A stretch of DNA of 64,000 nt from Tigriopus japonicus (GCA_010645155.1 CM021322.1:4722073-4786072); one strand, 5' to 3'; positions 24,716 through 40,300 are shown, numbered from the stretch's first letter. Notes: generated by a model from the letters alone, not told the origin. Program-made: numbers and translations.

Positions 24716-25394
24716 TGGGTATGGGTCCTCATACGAGGTGAGAGAAATAAAAAGAGAAAGAACGAACCAACGGACCAACCAAGGAACGAACGAACGAACG
24801 AACGAGTAGAAAGAGAGTAAAGGAAGAACCACGAGAATAAGGCGGATGTGAGCTCACAAAGTGAGAAGAACGAAGAAGAACGAAGAAAGAAAGGAAGGCT
24901 CAAAGAAGAGAGGAAAAACCAGTCGAGAGCTGTCAAATCACGAGAGCAGAGAGGTTTCCGAAGGGGAAAAAAGAGAAAAAAATAACACCACACAGAAATA
25001 GGATGACTTTGATTTGCATCGAGCCAAGGCCAACCTTTGGCCTCAATTCAATTACGATGATGACATTGTCATAGAGTGTCAATCAAGTGCTTGAGCTCGA
25101 GCTCATTTCAGCCATTATGAAGTGTTGTGGCGAAGTGCGAAAACGTGCCCAACATTGCCGCTCTTAATGAATGAGGTCGTGATCGTTGGGGCGCATTTAA
25201 AGGTCACTTCGTTGCACTTCTAACAAGTCTGGGCGTTTCAAAGGCAGTCTGTGGTTGCCAATGGATGGATCATGTCTTGTTATGCCATCGAAGTGGTGGG
25301 TGGACTCACGCCATTGACGGCCGCCATTCGACGACCCCTCAATTAACCGGGCCGGTGATTGGAGTCAATTCCTTTGAATGGGCTGATCTCCATT

Positions 25395-28300
25395 ATGGAT
25401 GTCGTGAAAGGTAGCCAATTGCCACGATGGTCTTGGTCGTTCCAACTAGTACAGTGCGTGATGTTGGCTTTGGTGGTAGTGTTAATGCACCACACACCCG
25501 AAACCATGGCCGGAAACCCGGATGCCAAGAGACTCTATGATGACTTGCTTTCAAACTATAACAAGCTCGTTCGACCCGTGGTAAATGTATCCGAACCTGT
25601 CACGGTCAGGTTAAAGTTGAAACTTTCCCAACTAATTGACGTGGTGAGTGGGGGCCCATTAAGGCCCATTTGAAAGTCTAAGCGTGTTTGGGCGTGTGTC
25701 GAGGAGAATCTAGAACAAGCGCAACCATCCTCGTTCCCCTCTTTAAGATGAATAATGATTAAGTTGTCCTATGCGGTCGGAGGTAGAACCAAACAAAGGA
25801 GGACCACTAACTGGGGTCGAACAAGCACCAAGTCTCCTGTTTTGACAAGGAAATGCCAATGTTTAGAGGTGTCGACAGTCCATCGTTCGGGTTGACTAAC
25901 GAACGAACCCAACTCGTTAGTACGATGATGAAACTCCATTCGTTCAGATCTTGCAACTAATAAGATGACAACAACGCACGTTGGGCCAGCATTTTGCGTT
26001 TTTTTTTTTTGAAAAAGTATTTGCTTATCCTGATGCAAACGTGTTCTTAGTGAATGATCGCAGAGTTCTCGCCCTCACGAAATGAAAGGTTGATTTGAAT
26101 TTTTAAGACAAATCGGTTAAAGAGACACCTTTTTCGCGGACTTCATTCAGACATAGTTTTTTTGAAAGTAAGGTCAAAATTTTACGATTATGCAGTACGT
26201 ATATTTGTTGATAATGGAAGCCAGACAGCCGATTCACGAAACAGATGTTTGGCTTTGAGGCGTTTAACACTTAAGCGCAATAAACTTTTCAGATTTGCTT
26301 GAAAAATATAATCTGCATATAGATATGCTTGTTTTGAAATAAAAGTGGATTTGTTTATGGCAGGTAACACTCGGGAAACCTGAAAGAACCTTTATTGACC
26401 GCCTTCTCCTTTTATGAGACTTCCTCCAAGCCTGAAGAGGTCAGGTCCAAAATATTACTTCCCTACAACTTACTGTATTTCCCTACAACTTACGTTATTG
26501 CCCTACCAATCACTTTATTGCCCTATGAATGAATCATGCATTTACAAACACATCTCAAACTCACAATTATTTGTACGTCTGAAGCCCCCATTTCATCGAC
26601 TGAATGATCCAACGCAGTGGTCGAGGAAGGCTTTTATACTAAGGCACTGATATACTTGAGGTGAACAGAGCTCCTTTGCAGGTGCATAAATAGTATTTCT
26701 TTGTTGTTAAATTTGTCAAAGGCGTATTCAAAAACCATAGCATTACACTGAACAGAACGTCAGTGTAGTCAGTGTTGTTGATGTTTTTACTGACTCAACA
26801 TTATGAGTAGTATCCAAATGGCATTCCAGCCAATCCTAACCATGGTTCGTCCGTCCTCCTTCCAAGAGCAATCAAAATGTATGGCAATTTTTGTTCCTCA
26901 CGACCTTATTTGCCTTTTTTGTTACAATTCCCCTCGTTTCCCACTTCCCTCCTACATATAAGTACTGTTATATACACCGAACAAACAAAGGACATTTGAT
27001 CACATTTCTACTCTCCTCGCACAATGTAAAAGCGCAAAGCTGAAATGGTGATTATTTATTTACACTTTGCCTCGCTTGCAACGTGGGTTGTTTGTCGATG
27101 TCTCCAAAGAATGACTTTTGCTACAAAATTTGCTTTTGCACTCGCAAAAAGACAAGGAAGGTGATATTCTTTGCGGATCCTTCCAATGAATCACTTCTTC
27201 CATTGCTTGGTATTGACATTACAGTCGACCTTTTTGTGGCACGTTCCACACGCCATCACATGTACATTCTTGTTGGGTCTCATGGTATAATTGCTTTTAA
27301 CGTGTAAAACAATATGGCTCAATGATGAGATCTCAGAGGTGGAGGCTGTATTACTACGTATTAACAATAACATCGACACTTACATACACTTTAAGGAGTT
27401 GAAAGGGAGGGAAACGGAAAGAAATTGAGTTCGAGTTGGTTTGTTGATGGACTTGGAAGTGAGGCCAACGGGATCCAAGTTATCTGCTTAGTTTCTTCTG
27501 TGAAGCAAACATTGAGTGAGACCCGGTAGATGTGGAACTGATTGTGACTGGGAAAGGTGGGGGGGTGGGGGGGATTTCTTTTACAATCTGACCATCTCAC
27601 TTTATCAATTGTTGACGGTGATGGGGATTTAATTGGCACGATAAAGGATCCTCGTTGCCCATCGTGATTTATGAGCCTGATCACGGAAAACGAAACGCTC
27701 CCTTTTTACGGCTTACGGGAGAGCTCAACCGAATTGAAACGAGGTCGGGAACTTTTTATGGCGATGGGTTTAAGTCTGTTACGCCTCAAACCAACAACAG
27801 CCAACGACCAACCAAGGCGTGCTTCCGACCGATTTCTTTGGTATCCACCATGCCCTCATTCGAATTGAATTGGCCTGAGGCCTTGACCAAGCTAAAAGAG
27901 AAGGAAGATGATACCTCGCAAAGAATTGTCTTTCACTTGATGGTTCACTGGGTCTCTTGTTCAAAGACAAAAACAGGTCGACGCTTCAAATAAAGCAAGA
28001 ACAACAGCTCCAGGGTTTTTTAGTAGGCCAGGATAACCGTGTAAGGATTTCTTCTGGGGATACTCATTACCTCCAAGAGACTGGCGAGCTTGATTTCGCG
28101 TATTTGCTCACGCTAGCTGACCTGATTAATGAATCAGCTCTAGATTGATTGATTAATCGATTGCTTTCTGGGAAATGAACATCTTCATTCCAAACAATCC
28201 GTACCTAACGACCCGAAGATCTTGTGCACGTTCGTCTTTAAGACGGTGGTAAAAAAAAGAAACTCAGGGATGTCCCAACATGTGATTTGTTTTGGTTCAA

Positions 28301-31300
28301 GAAATCTCAGGGATGAAGGGAGGGGTTCTTGTCGAGCTCGTCTTGAGGCAGGAGGCGGCAATGTTCAGTGATCAGTATCCTGTATCCTCTTTGGTAGACG
28401 TCTTTTGCTCCATCAACTCTACTCTCTTTGGGTAGACTCTTTGCTCTTTGGCCAGTCGAATTTTCGGGACCTGGTGATCACTCGACCAACCCTGAATGAG
28501 ATCGGGTTGTCTCTGAATGCTCACTCGTCATTGCCTCCCGTCAGAGGCTGATCTCATCTAAGCTGTTTTGGATACAATCCACCGTTTATGGATTGGAGTT
28601 TGTTCCCGAGGGACCGAAAAAGCACTTCAGCCCAGACTGCTTGGGGAATCGTGGGCCTCAAGCTCGAGTGAATCTTCCGCCCCCCTTGGTCTATTGTAAA
28701 AAAACACAGGACAAAGAGATCGAGCGAGCCTTTGACATTTCCTACTAATTTGTCTGGGGCAGCAGGGTTTGAGGACAAGTTGGACCATGTTGGAAATGAT
28801 TCTTCGTCGTGCTGTGGGCCCGATAGTGATTGCGGTTGTCAGTGTGCCCTTCTGTCGTTGGTCCCTCCCTAATGGAATCTTCTTAATATTCCAGAATCTG
28901 AAGAACCAAATCATGACCACGAACTTATGGGTGGAGCAATATTGGTATGACTACAAACTTCAATGGGATCCTCAGGAATATGGCGGTGTGGACATGCTCC
29001 ACGTTCCCTCGGACCACATCTGGAGACCTGACATTGTCCTTTATAACAAGTAAGTGTAAGTGAATGGCAAAGTCCCTGAGCTCACACGGGCTGACTTACA
29101 GACAGACTGACAGATTGAATGAACAAGCGAGTGAGTGAGTGAGCGAGTGAGTGAGGAACAAACTTGACTCCCATCTTCTTTGGTCGTTCACCGACGAGGA
29201 GTTGGAACAAAGGCCCCTGGTGTTGGTGGAAGGTGGAGATTCTGTTGCCATTTCTTCTTCCTCATCTTCCTCTTGTCCTACTACTTTCACAAATACTACT
29301 TGGACGTCCACGACCGTAGGGTGCCATATGTGTTAGTGAAGTGTGTCCCATTCTTTCAGTTTCTTCTTTCTTTCTTTCCTTCCTTCTTTTCCTTCTTCCT
29401 TCGTTCCCTGTTCCTCCCCTACTCTGGAAAACCAACTTTAAAAGTCTGTCGTCCTCCCAAGATGACTTGACTCATCCAAACGCTAACGTACGTAGTACCT
29501 AAGGCAGTGAGTGACTTCTGCCTGCGAAAGCTGCCTCACTCTGTTGGTGAATGGAACTCTCCAACAGAAAGAAATATTAGTTTTCCAAAGTCCACTGAAA
29601 TCCCCTCTCCTCCCGAGCACGCTGGAGCTGAATGATGAAGTACTACTACTACTACTACTACTACTACTAGTTTTTCAAGCTACACTCTTAGTCTCCTCTG
29701 CCTCTTTGACTTCCCGAACTAGTTCTTCTATCCCGGGTGTTGTTATAATTGCTCCTTTGTTTAAGACACAAGCTTAGTGCATAAAACGAGCTGAACCCAG
29801 TCTGATTCGGCGCCGTTCTCCCGCACACTCACTCACTTACTCATTCACTTACTTATCTATCCAAAGGGGGCAATCTAAATATCTTAAAAGTGAGCCCATT
29901 ATGTCCTTAAAAGGATCTCCTGAGACCAGGATGTACGAACATAGGCACGAACCTTCTTTCATTCCACCTTCACCTTGTTCGTCTTGTTCTCCTCCTCCTC
30001 TTCGTTTTCCACCTCCAACGGACCAGACATGACGCGTATCCTGCGACCGCGTTTCGGGGAAGACCTCCCAGGACCAGGAGATTGGTGATGAAGTGCCGAC
30101 GAATATCGTTCAGCCCATCCGTCCCTCTTTTCGTCCATCCATCCATCCATCCTTTTTTCCTTTCTTTCTTTCATCGTCTTATTCGATTTCGATTTTTCCG
30201 TCTTGCAGCGCTGATGGAAATTTTGAAGTGACTTTAGCTACAAAGGCAACGCTAATGGCCTCCGGCAAAGTGGAATGGAAGCCTCCCGCTATCTATCACT
30301 CCTCGTGTGAAATGGATGTGGAATACTTTCCTTTTGACGAGCAAACCTGCGTAATGAAGTTTGGAAGTTGGACCTACGACGGGTTTCAGGTAAAGCGAGA
30401 TCATTTTTCACCAGATCCACCATCCGCACGGCCTCAATCGTTTGGTAGGGGAAGAAGAAGAAGAAAACGCGCAAGATAGATAGCACTACATGCCCCCATC
30501 ATGATCATAACGATATATCCACTTTCATCATAAGCTAGATCATGCATTACACTGCCATAAAACTTTTCATGAACAATGTTCCAGTACCTTTCCTCGGCAT
30601 ATTTAGAGAATTCTTCATCTTCTTCCTCAACTTTCTTAGGCGATGCTATAAAACATATAAAGACCAAAGTACGGATCATTTCCACGTATATGAATTGGTA
30701 ACATGGGTTGAGATGGTATTGGCTTGTTGGCTTGCTTTCACAGCAACTCACTTGCTTAAAAGCATGTTGGTTGGTTGGTTGGTTGGTTGTACAAGCGCAC
30801 TTGCCAGAGTGAGAGAGTGATGAGGGAAACTGGCTGGATCATGCCGCTTAGATAAATGGTAATCTTTAGGACAATTCGTGCCAGTTTATGCACACCAAGT
30901 TGAGGAAGAGAAACCAAGAGAGCTTCTTGGCTTCTCTTGATCCTGCCAAATGACGTTGTCGAAAGAAGGCTAAAAAAGAATTCCTTCCGCTCGAGTGGGC
31001 AAAAATTACCACGCATGATCAAAAGAATCCATTTAGAAGATGTATGAGCATTCATAATCAATGGGAAGACTCCAAGCATTAATTAACATGAATGGACTTG
31101 ATGCCTAAAGTACGTTCGATATACCCAACCAACGCTGCTTGGCACACACCAAGTTTCAACACTAGCAAACAAACCTTTATAAATGGTGAAAAGGCGGAAT
31201 GAGAGTGAAAACCATGGTGGATTGCTCCGTCGTTGGTAATAGACTACGACTACGATTATATCAGTAGGCGTGGGGATGGTCGGGTGGTTGGATTTGAACA

Positions 31301-34300
31301 ATGTCACTAGTATGGCCACTCTTCTCCATCTTTTATTCATTCATTCTCGGCAATGGCCAAAAGCAATAGTTATCATGTTATGACATACAGTACTCGGTGC
31401 GCCTGGTTAGTCACCCGTTACTTCTCCGAATAGATCTCGTGAATAGTTTGGGGGAGAGTAAGGTCCTTTCTTTCTTTCTTTCTTTCTCTTTTCTTTCTTT
31501 CCGTCGCTTCGTTTCGGTGCCTCTTGCATCTTTCATGACTGGGGAAAAAAACTTGCGGTGCATCTGCTGCAACACACAACACCCGACTCAAATCGAGGAT
31601 AATGCCTTACAAATAGTGAAAGAGGGACACTCATTTTTTGTTTACCTTTCAGGTGGATTTGAGGCACATCGATGAAGAGTATGGACGACCGGAGGTGGAA
31701 ATTGGAGTGGATCTGACAGAGTTCTACATGAGTGTGGAGTGGGACATTCTCGAGGTGCCAGCAATTCGCAATGTGAAATATTACACTTGTTGCGAGGAAC
31801 CCTATCTGGACATCACCTTCAACGTGACAATGCGTCGAAAGACACTCTTTTACACCGTGAATCTCATCATTCCGTGCATGGGCATCTCGTTTCTCACCGT
31901 GTTAGTATTCTATCTTCCCTCGGACAGCGGAGAAAAGGTAAACACGCCAATGCTGTATTGATTTGTTTACGTACTTACATACTACACATACATAGAGATG
32001 GGAGATGGTATACAGTAAACTTAGATGTCGTACTGACATGTCAAGAATCTATTGGGAATCAAAAGGTTTGCGAGCCCATCGTCTACCTCAATCAAGCACA
32101 TTAGACCATAAAATGGCATTGTCTCGGCGGTGGAATTTGTTAAAGCGGCGATTCAAGAACGGGCACGGTCTGAAAAGACAGAGCCTCCCACGACTATTCC
32201 ACTAAATTGGGAAATACTTTTAGTTAGCACAATTTAGGAATCCTCTTTCTCTCTGGGGATGATGAGAGGGAACAAAGCCACCTGTCCGTGCATGGGTGGA
32301 CGTCGTGTTCGTATGTAATGGTACTTTCTACCTTGGAAGAAACCTCTATTTATCCATAGTCTCACTACATTCATCAGTTCTCAAATGATATACAGGAAGG
32401 CAAAGTGTGCAAGGAGTACGACGGTGTAATTCATCATTTTCAATATTTGTTTTGGGCAGGAAAAGGAACATATCCAGTAAAAAACTGCGATGATTGTTAT
32501 TGGTCGCATTTGAGTATCTCATGGTGTTCGGTGTTCTCCGGAGTGTCACAATGACACAACAAAGTCAGTCTTTGATGAACCACCGGGTAATGGCGGATAA
32601 TGAGTCTGAAAAGAGCAGAAAAGCAGGAGCAGTATGCAAGTTCTTAGGGTTTTACACGAAACCTCTTTATATACGTTCGATATGTATAAATGTCGTGTTT
32701 TGAGTGAGAAAGCTACTACATCCATACAAATATTGTGCACGTGAGAAGGAACCTCTGGGAACCTGAGGGAACCACTAAGATCCTCCTCTTGCGCCCATAA
32801 CTTACGCAACTATTTGAGTTTGGACCATTTGTGTGTACTCTCTCTTTACTCACTGGGCCTATCCGTTTTGCAGTGCAAAATCTATGAACAAGTAGAGATG
32901 AAAGGGTTTGCTTAAGTCACTCCAAAACCTTATTCCAGATGTCAGCTTATGCGTACATAGTTCTTGAAGATGTGTCTACTCGTAGGCCATTCGAGGCTCT
33001 GTAGATTTCCAGACATCCCCGATATCAGAAATTATCCAAGAAAACGTTCGCCTTCGCCGTTAGAACCACCATTTACCATTTTGGGGCTAGATAACGCCAA
33101 GAAAGTCAACCAAATTCATGTTGCCATGCAACTTCGTATGTGAAAAGGCAAAACTAGGGGGCTAGATGACGGGGGAACTGTTTTGGGCATCCAGTGGCCA
33201 AAAATGACTCATGCGTGTGCAGACTTTTTATTCCTCTTTCAAAGTTGCTTTTGTTTCGCGTTTCAGGTCAGTCTGTCCATTTCGATTTTGCTCTCGTTGA
33301 CTGTCTTCTTTTTGCTGCTGGCCGAGATTATTCCTCCAACCTCGCTGGTTGTGCCTCTTTTGGGGAAGTTTGTGCTTTTCACCATGATTTTAGATACGTT
33401 CAGGTAAGTCAATTCGAAAGCGAACGTTTCCTTCCGAAAGGGGCCACTTTTCTCGCTTTGAGCACAAAGCGGACTAACGACGACCGGAGAAAAGAGTCGT
33501 TCGCAAACCACTTCAGGCATGCACAAAAAAGAAGAATCGGTCACGAATTGGAAGCCTTCCCGATTCATCCTGCACAACAGGAACTTGGCCGAGTTTTCTA
33601 GCCCATTACTTTCTGACTCGTATCCAGCCCTGACATGTGTGACCTTCATCCCCATCCAAGTCCAGCGTAAATAAATAATTCCACAGAACAATGAAGAGGA
33701 ACCTCTGTCTGTGACTGTCTTAGTGTCTTGAGTGTTTTTACTCTCCAAATTATGAGAGTTTGTGCGAGCTTCTTGTTCGGAAAGGAAGGAACGCTTTGCT
33801 CGCTCAAGAAAGAGAAGATGCCAGATGCTGGAACACTGAACAAAAGTGTTCCGTCAGTCTGGAGAGGTTCCTCTATAGTTTTTGCCATGATCATTTCTTG
33901 TCGGAACCTCTGAAGGCTATCTGGCAATTCCGCAAGGCACTCACTACCCAACTTTTCCAAGCAGCTCAATGAAATTTGTAGGATCGACACCACCTTCAGT
34001 ACGTTTAGAAGAAACAGAAAGCACCCAAAAGCTAAAATACAACAGCAATCTTTAAGGCAGATTTAGCCATATTTTTAAAACATCTTGCCAGATCTACTCC
34101 TTTTTTGAAGCAACACTTTGCAGTTGCTTAAGGAACATGCGCTGGAAATGTTCTATGTGGAGCTTGATCAATTTGGAATATTTTCGAGGATACCCCCACC
34201 TACATAATGAGGTTTCTTTCTTTAGAGTTCATGAAATCATTAACTTATAATTGATGCATCTCAAGGATTGTTTCGATCCATATCGAGAGATGCAAATCAA

Positions 34301-37300
34301 GAGAAAACACCAACACAAAACAACACTAAAACTATTTGTTTAAGAATTAACAGTTCTCAGCATTTATGTTGTTTGTACCCTAGACGGAGTTTTCTTCCAA
34401 TCTCAAGAGAGAATGGGATGATCCAATGTGTGTGCAATCCATATCACAATCATGCGTTCCAATGGACGGACAAGTTCTCGACAAGGAACGAGTCGTGCCT
34501 TCCGGTTGTCAAGGTCGAGGTTTTCAAGCCTTTGTTTCTTCTTTGTCTTGCAGCATATGTGTGACTGTTGTGGTGCTCAACGTTCATTTTCGCACCCCTC
34601 AAACCCACACCATGGCTCCTTGGGTGCGACGCGTGTTCATCCACATTCTGCCCAGACTTCTGGTGATGAGGCGGCCTCATTATGACTTGGATAAACACAG
34701 GTAGGAAAACAACGACGTCAACCTCTCATTCCAAAGACCAAAAGGTTGGTTCCATTCAAACAGCCATGCCCCAAGGCACGTACACACATGATTGAATTGG
34801 TCTCCGTGGTGAACCTAAACGAAGTTTAGATTGCTGGAGATATGACTTACAAAACGTCACGAGCGAAGCCAAACGAACAAATCGCAGCCCTTCTTGTTTT
34901 GAAGCAAGCTAGAAAACGCAAATCGCCTTGCGAAACTGACTGATTTTCCACATGCATTAAGTTTAGAAGACTGGTCAACTCTATCTTTTAAGAGAGATTC
35001 TGTGTTTGAGACTTGGAAAGGATAGCTGAATCCATTCGGATGCAGTGATTCCATTTTCATTTTTCAACGTCACAAAAGTTTGTTTTGAGGACCTGCAAGT
35101 GATTGTGTCATTGTACGAAAAATGTACCTCTTCCGTATGCGTCAAACCAATGATGATATAGCTTTGACCGTGCTTTTGAAAGGATTGTCGCCGACGTCAA
35201 TTTAAATTTCTGTCCTTTTGATTGTTGCTACTCTTCTAAACATCCTTGAACCCGAGTCTGTATATCTGGTCTCACCTCTATTGGAAGCTCACTTTGCCGA
35301 TTTCAACCGTTTTCAATCACATGCGGTCAAGTTTATTTCATAAATAATGCTTGGCATGGGAATGATCCTTAAATTGAAATGTGGGATGCATGGAGGTGAG
35401 ACCAGGTGACGCACATGATCAAGCCCGCTAAAAATTCCCGCTAATTCATTGTTCTAAACTAAATTCGATACCATTCTAAAGCCTTCAATGTGCCAAAATG
35501 GCTACATACACGACACAGAAATCACACATGGGGGGAAAAATAATGAAGCATCATCCAAGAATAATTTACAGAAAAAGAAATCTGGGAGACATTCGCGACC
35601 AAGATGTTTTGTTACCTCTTCTTTAACGAAGATTTCACAAACAAGTTTTCAGGAAAAAGGGCCTTCGAGCTCTTGGTCGTTAAATGTCGGTTTAAATTTA
35701 CAATAGCCAACCAACTCCTAGCCGATATTCATGATTTTAAAACATGACTTTTCTTCTTTTCTTGCTTCTCGCTCTCTCTCCTCTTACCTGAATTCCTTCG
35801 TTATCCAAAATATTACCCTTCTTTTTTCTTTTCCAACCTGATCTTGCCTCCATGGTGGATCTCCTCTCCTCATGCCTCTTCGTTCCCCTCAATTGGTCTA
35901 TTTCCTCTGGCTTTTTCTGCCTCCTTTATCCTCCTTCTCTTTGTCCTTTTCCTCCCTCTCTCGGACCGACTAACCAACTCTTCCGGTTTCGTCTCTACTA
36001 TTATCATCATCATCATCTTCTTCTCCTTCTTCTTCCCCTTCTTCATCATCTCCATCATCTTCATCATCATCATCATCAATAACAACCAAAATCAACCTCT
36101 GGTCAAATTGATTTTTCAAAATTGGTCGGTTTCTCAAACGTAAATAAATTGTGGTCACGTCATTTCTCCTCCCTCCCCAACTTGTCCACTTGGTTGGTCA
36201 CATTGGTCTTTCTTCCCTTTACAAACTGAATTGGCTGGTGCCATGGGTCACAGAACTGAGGAATTCAAAAATCCATTTTACACATTCCTGACCAAAGACA
36301 ATTACTATTCCTCTACCACTGATATCGACCCTCAGCTGCTTAATGAGAGCCTTAAGAGTTTCACCAGCATCGCCAAAGACACCTCCCAAGCCTTAAAGCG
36401 AGAGCAGCGCCGTCGACGACAACAGCTGAAGCAATTCTATTACACATTGGCCTCAACGGGTCAACTGGCCTCCAATGCTCCGTCCCTGACTTCCCTTAAG
36501 CACCAGCAGCAAGAGCTGCATCAACGACAATACGCTGCTGTGGTGGCCGCTGCAGCAGCGGCTGATGCAGCGGCTGGGGTGGATTTCTCGAAGCGGTAAA
36601 CAAACACCTCATTACGGCTAGGCCCACAACCTCCGATCATTTTGTACAAAAACATCAAACAGATTCCTTGGTTTGTTGCGAATGAAAATGTTGTAGTTAG
36701 ACGCATGGGAAACAAAAAAGACTCCTTTGTTCCATAATTCTGCGTAGACTAGTGAAACTAAAAGAATTAACGCTTACAATAATGAGTGAGAAAAGAAGCA
36801 ATGCTGCTTTCTTCGTCACCATTCATTGATGCAAACTCAACTACGCAACTTCAGGCTCCCGTTATATCTTAGTCATCCTAGAACTTCCTAGTTTCCTACT
36901 TTGTCGTTGTGAAGACAAAAAAATTCTGCAAAGGACTCGATCCGACGCTATAAGTCATTCTCGTAAAACTTGAACTCTAAAACACTTATAACGTATTTTT
37001 CAAATGCATATTGCTTATCTTCTTTGCCTAAAACAATAATTTCTTTTCTTCTAATTGGAAGGCTACTTTGAGCTTCCGAAATATTTGCCAACCAACGAAA
37101 AGCGTTCATGCTCAAACATAATCGGCTCAAAGATCCGGTACAACCCATGTCAACATGTGAGAAAATGAGGTGCATGCGGCAGCATGAAGATCAGAAAAAA
37201 ACACTCGAGGACTGGCTTTTCATATTTCATTTGAAAGAAGACGAAAAAAAGATTCGTGGATCCTAAGTACTTGAAAGTTCCTGGATAAAATATTCCATGA

Positions 37301-40300
37301 AGTGACTTTCCTTGTCGACAGACACCTCTCATACCCATTGCTCTAGTGGAAAAAGATGCTCTTGAGAGCTAAAAGTATTTGTACAGAAGTAAATGTCCCC
37401 ATGAGAAAAAAAGACATGAAAAGTTGATGACATTTAAAAATATTCTCGAGAAAAGTCGCTTTCTCACGAGTTTTTAATCCAAAGACCGGATATTCCATTC
37501 CAACTTAGCTTGAAACTTTCATTTTGCTTTCTAATCGGCATCCCGGAAAATACGAGGTTGTAGGGAAAGTGTTGCAAATATCACTCTCCGATCATAGAGG
37601 AATGAACCTGGAGTAAAGGTTTATGATATGAGTTGAATTTTTAAATTTTGTTGTTAGTTTAACAAGAATCTCGACGTCCATTTCCAATGTGCCATTAGAA
37701 CTCCTAACTTGATTTAAAAAATTTCCATGTGTATCAATCTTTAAGCTTGTTTAACTTAATGGTACCAGTTTGAATTTTCTAATTTGATATTCAAGGACAA
37801 GACAAATGTTTAAGAAATGGGAACTCAAAAGCCCCTAAAGCGTGAACCCACTCTAGTACGTCTCCTCTGACTCGAGCTAATGATGGGCCAGGAACCGCTG
37901 AATTTCTTTGAAGTGGGAGGCTAACAAAAGAATCTCGATTTCCAGTTGGAACTATCAACAATAGAACCAAGTTCTTTTCCAAATGGGAACTTGCCCATGT
38001 TGACTAGAATACGTATCTGAACTTGCAGCTCAATTGAACGTCGGAGTCAAAAGTTATGCTCTCTCGAAAGTCAGTGCAAATTCTACAAAAAAAATGAATG
38101 AGCTGGCCCTTTTCTGGTAATTGTTTTACCACAAAAGGGGAGTCCATTCATTCTATGCTCGCTTAACTACAAAAGTTTGAGAATGCTTAACTCTTCACTT
38201 CGGCATTTCATTGGGTTGAAAATCAAAACATGCAGTCCACTCAATGCAAAGAAGACTCGTTTGCACAAGAGTGCAATTGAATTAAGCCTACTGGAAAGCA
38301 TAATTCTCATCGTTTGTTAGCCTCCAACTCCAGGAATTCAGTGCTTCTTGGCGCATAATTACCTAAGTGTGATCGCAAAATTTAGTTTGTGCCCCTGTTT
38401 AGCTCCCCCAAACGACCCTAAAGTTTGAAATCGGTGACTCAAAGTCGCAAAACTAAGTCTTCTGATCAATCAAGCAAAACACATTTGTACAAAACACTTT
38501 AAAAACAAGTTCCCTTTTCTTGACATTTAAAAATTTTCGGCTGTGATTTTTTTTTTCTTGCTGGAGTATCCTTCTTTGTAGAAATGATGCTTTCCCGTAA
38601 TTACCCGTAAATACCGTAAATACCCGTAGATTTGGGCAGTGAACTTAGCGAAATAGTAACCTCAATCCTTCATCTAAGTTGGGAAAGCCTTCAACGTCAT
38701 TAACGTGCAAAAAGTAGTGCTTGCAAACCGATTGAATGTGAAACACTCCGAGCTTCAAGTCCTCCTCGTGTTATGACCAGGTAGCCTGTGACGAGGGGTG
38801 CAATACGAATTGGGTTTTCGTTCTTCACATGGACTATTAGTAAACAAGGTTAAATGAGCCCATTAGAGATTTACCTACCTGGTCTATAAAAACAAGATGT
38901 GGTTTCGTGCAGCAACCACTCGTCTAAGCTCCACCGCGTGAGTTATTGAACCCATTTGAAAGCGGCGTATGTCTCTAGGGCTGAAAGTTTTTTCCCTTCT
39001 CAAGCTTCGGTAATGTATATCCTCACATTAAACAGGTTTCAAACAAACACACGCGGACGGCCGAGCCCTTCCCTAATGTGGAAGTGGGCTATTCTTGAGA
39101 GGGCCTTTTAAACTCTTGAAGACGGGGGTGATTTTTCAGGATGTAGACTTTAAGCATGATGCATTAGTAATGTAGGGCATGCTTTTCTGACTTTAATTTC
39201 AAGTGGATCATACCATGTTTTGAGATAAGTGACTTAGCCACATATTTTGCTTTTCTCATGGATGAGCAGCTCCAGTTCGGCTTCTTTAATATTTAAACTA
39301 ATATGCATTGATTTGATAAAGTGAGCTTTCCAAAAAAAAGGATTGACGATTCATAACCGGTTATCAACTGAATAATCAGATAATCCATTAACAAGCTTAA
39401 CTTCTGACCTAAACTAATGCAAAGTTTTTAATGAATAAAAAGGCACAGCTGAATTTGTCAAAGCGATTGAACAAATAAGTCGAACCCAAATATTTTCTTG
39501 CTTTTAAGGTTAGTTGTAAATGTCAAAAACGTATCTAATTTCACTCAATAAATGACCTTTGGAAGGCTATCCATCCAATGATAAACAAATTTCTGAAGAT
39601 GACAGTGATCGACTCTCGCCCATTCAGCCATTAGAGAAAAATGAAGATTAATATCAAATGTTAAGACATATGTCTTTCAAACAAGAAAGAATGCAACGAG
39701 TGATTTGATTAGGGGAGAAAATCAATTAACCTACTAAAGCTCTGGAGTGTCTATTAACATGGCAGTGGTTGAAAGGTTTGCTTACGTAGTACAGTCGATC
39801 CGTTTGCCAACCGTGTTTTCTTGGAATGAAGAGGTTGGAGTGGAACCTCGATTGATAGGTTCTTTCTGGCAAAACAAACGATTACGTCTCGAGCTACTCG
39901 CTGAGTATCCGTGAATATTTGAACAACACCACGTCAACTGGGAACATGCATTATTGACATGACAAATGCTCTTTGTGTGGAAACATCTATGATAATATGT
40001 CTTTGTGAGTGTCTGGTACAAAAGTAGGCCATTGTAACCCAATCTAGAGGCGAATGAATACCTCTGTTCCCAGCATGGACATTGGTGAAGAGATGGCCGT
40101 AATGATGGTCGTTTTCATTCGTCACCATAGACCTGAGTAAATTATCGAAACACTGTGCACCCACCGCCTGGGCTTATTGGAGCTCAAATGGTTCCGAGCA
40201 TTATAATACTGAATGGTTAACTGGGCTCCGTTGGCGTGACGAGGTCAATCAGACACACTCACATACCTAATGTGTACAATATGTACACTAGGTAGAACGC

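Larger units (their letters stand above)
17864..25394. other. long intergenic or 5'-flanking region, low-complexity, no supported gene
   Basis: About 7.5 kb upstream of the receptor's first coding exon. It holds many simple tracts: CTT/CCT runs near 19996-20047, TACG repeats near 22768, GGAT repeats at 24079-24121, TTGC repeats at 24681-24715 and GAAC repeats at 24784-24805. Open frames such as 19572-20093 (-) and 22609-23007 (-) have repeat-like composition (poly-Gly/Glu, Ser/Leu-rich) and no recognisable domain. Non-coding 5' exons or enhancers of the receptor may lie here, but cannot be seen directly. Confidence 0.4.

Noticed and set aside
36231..36253. Upstream extension of nAChR exon 7
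   Set aside because: The CACAG acceptor at 36249-36253 gives the correct phase with exon 6, so the extension is intronic.
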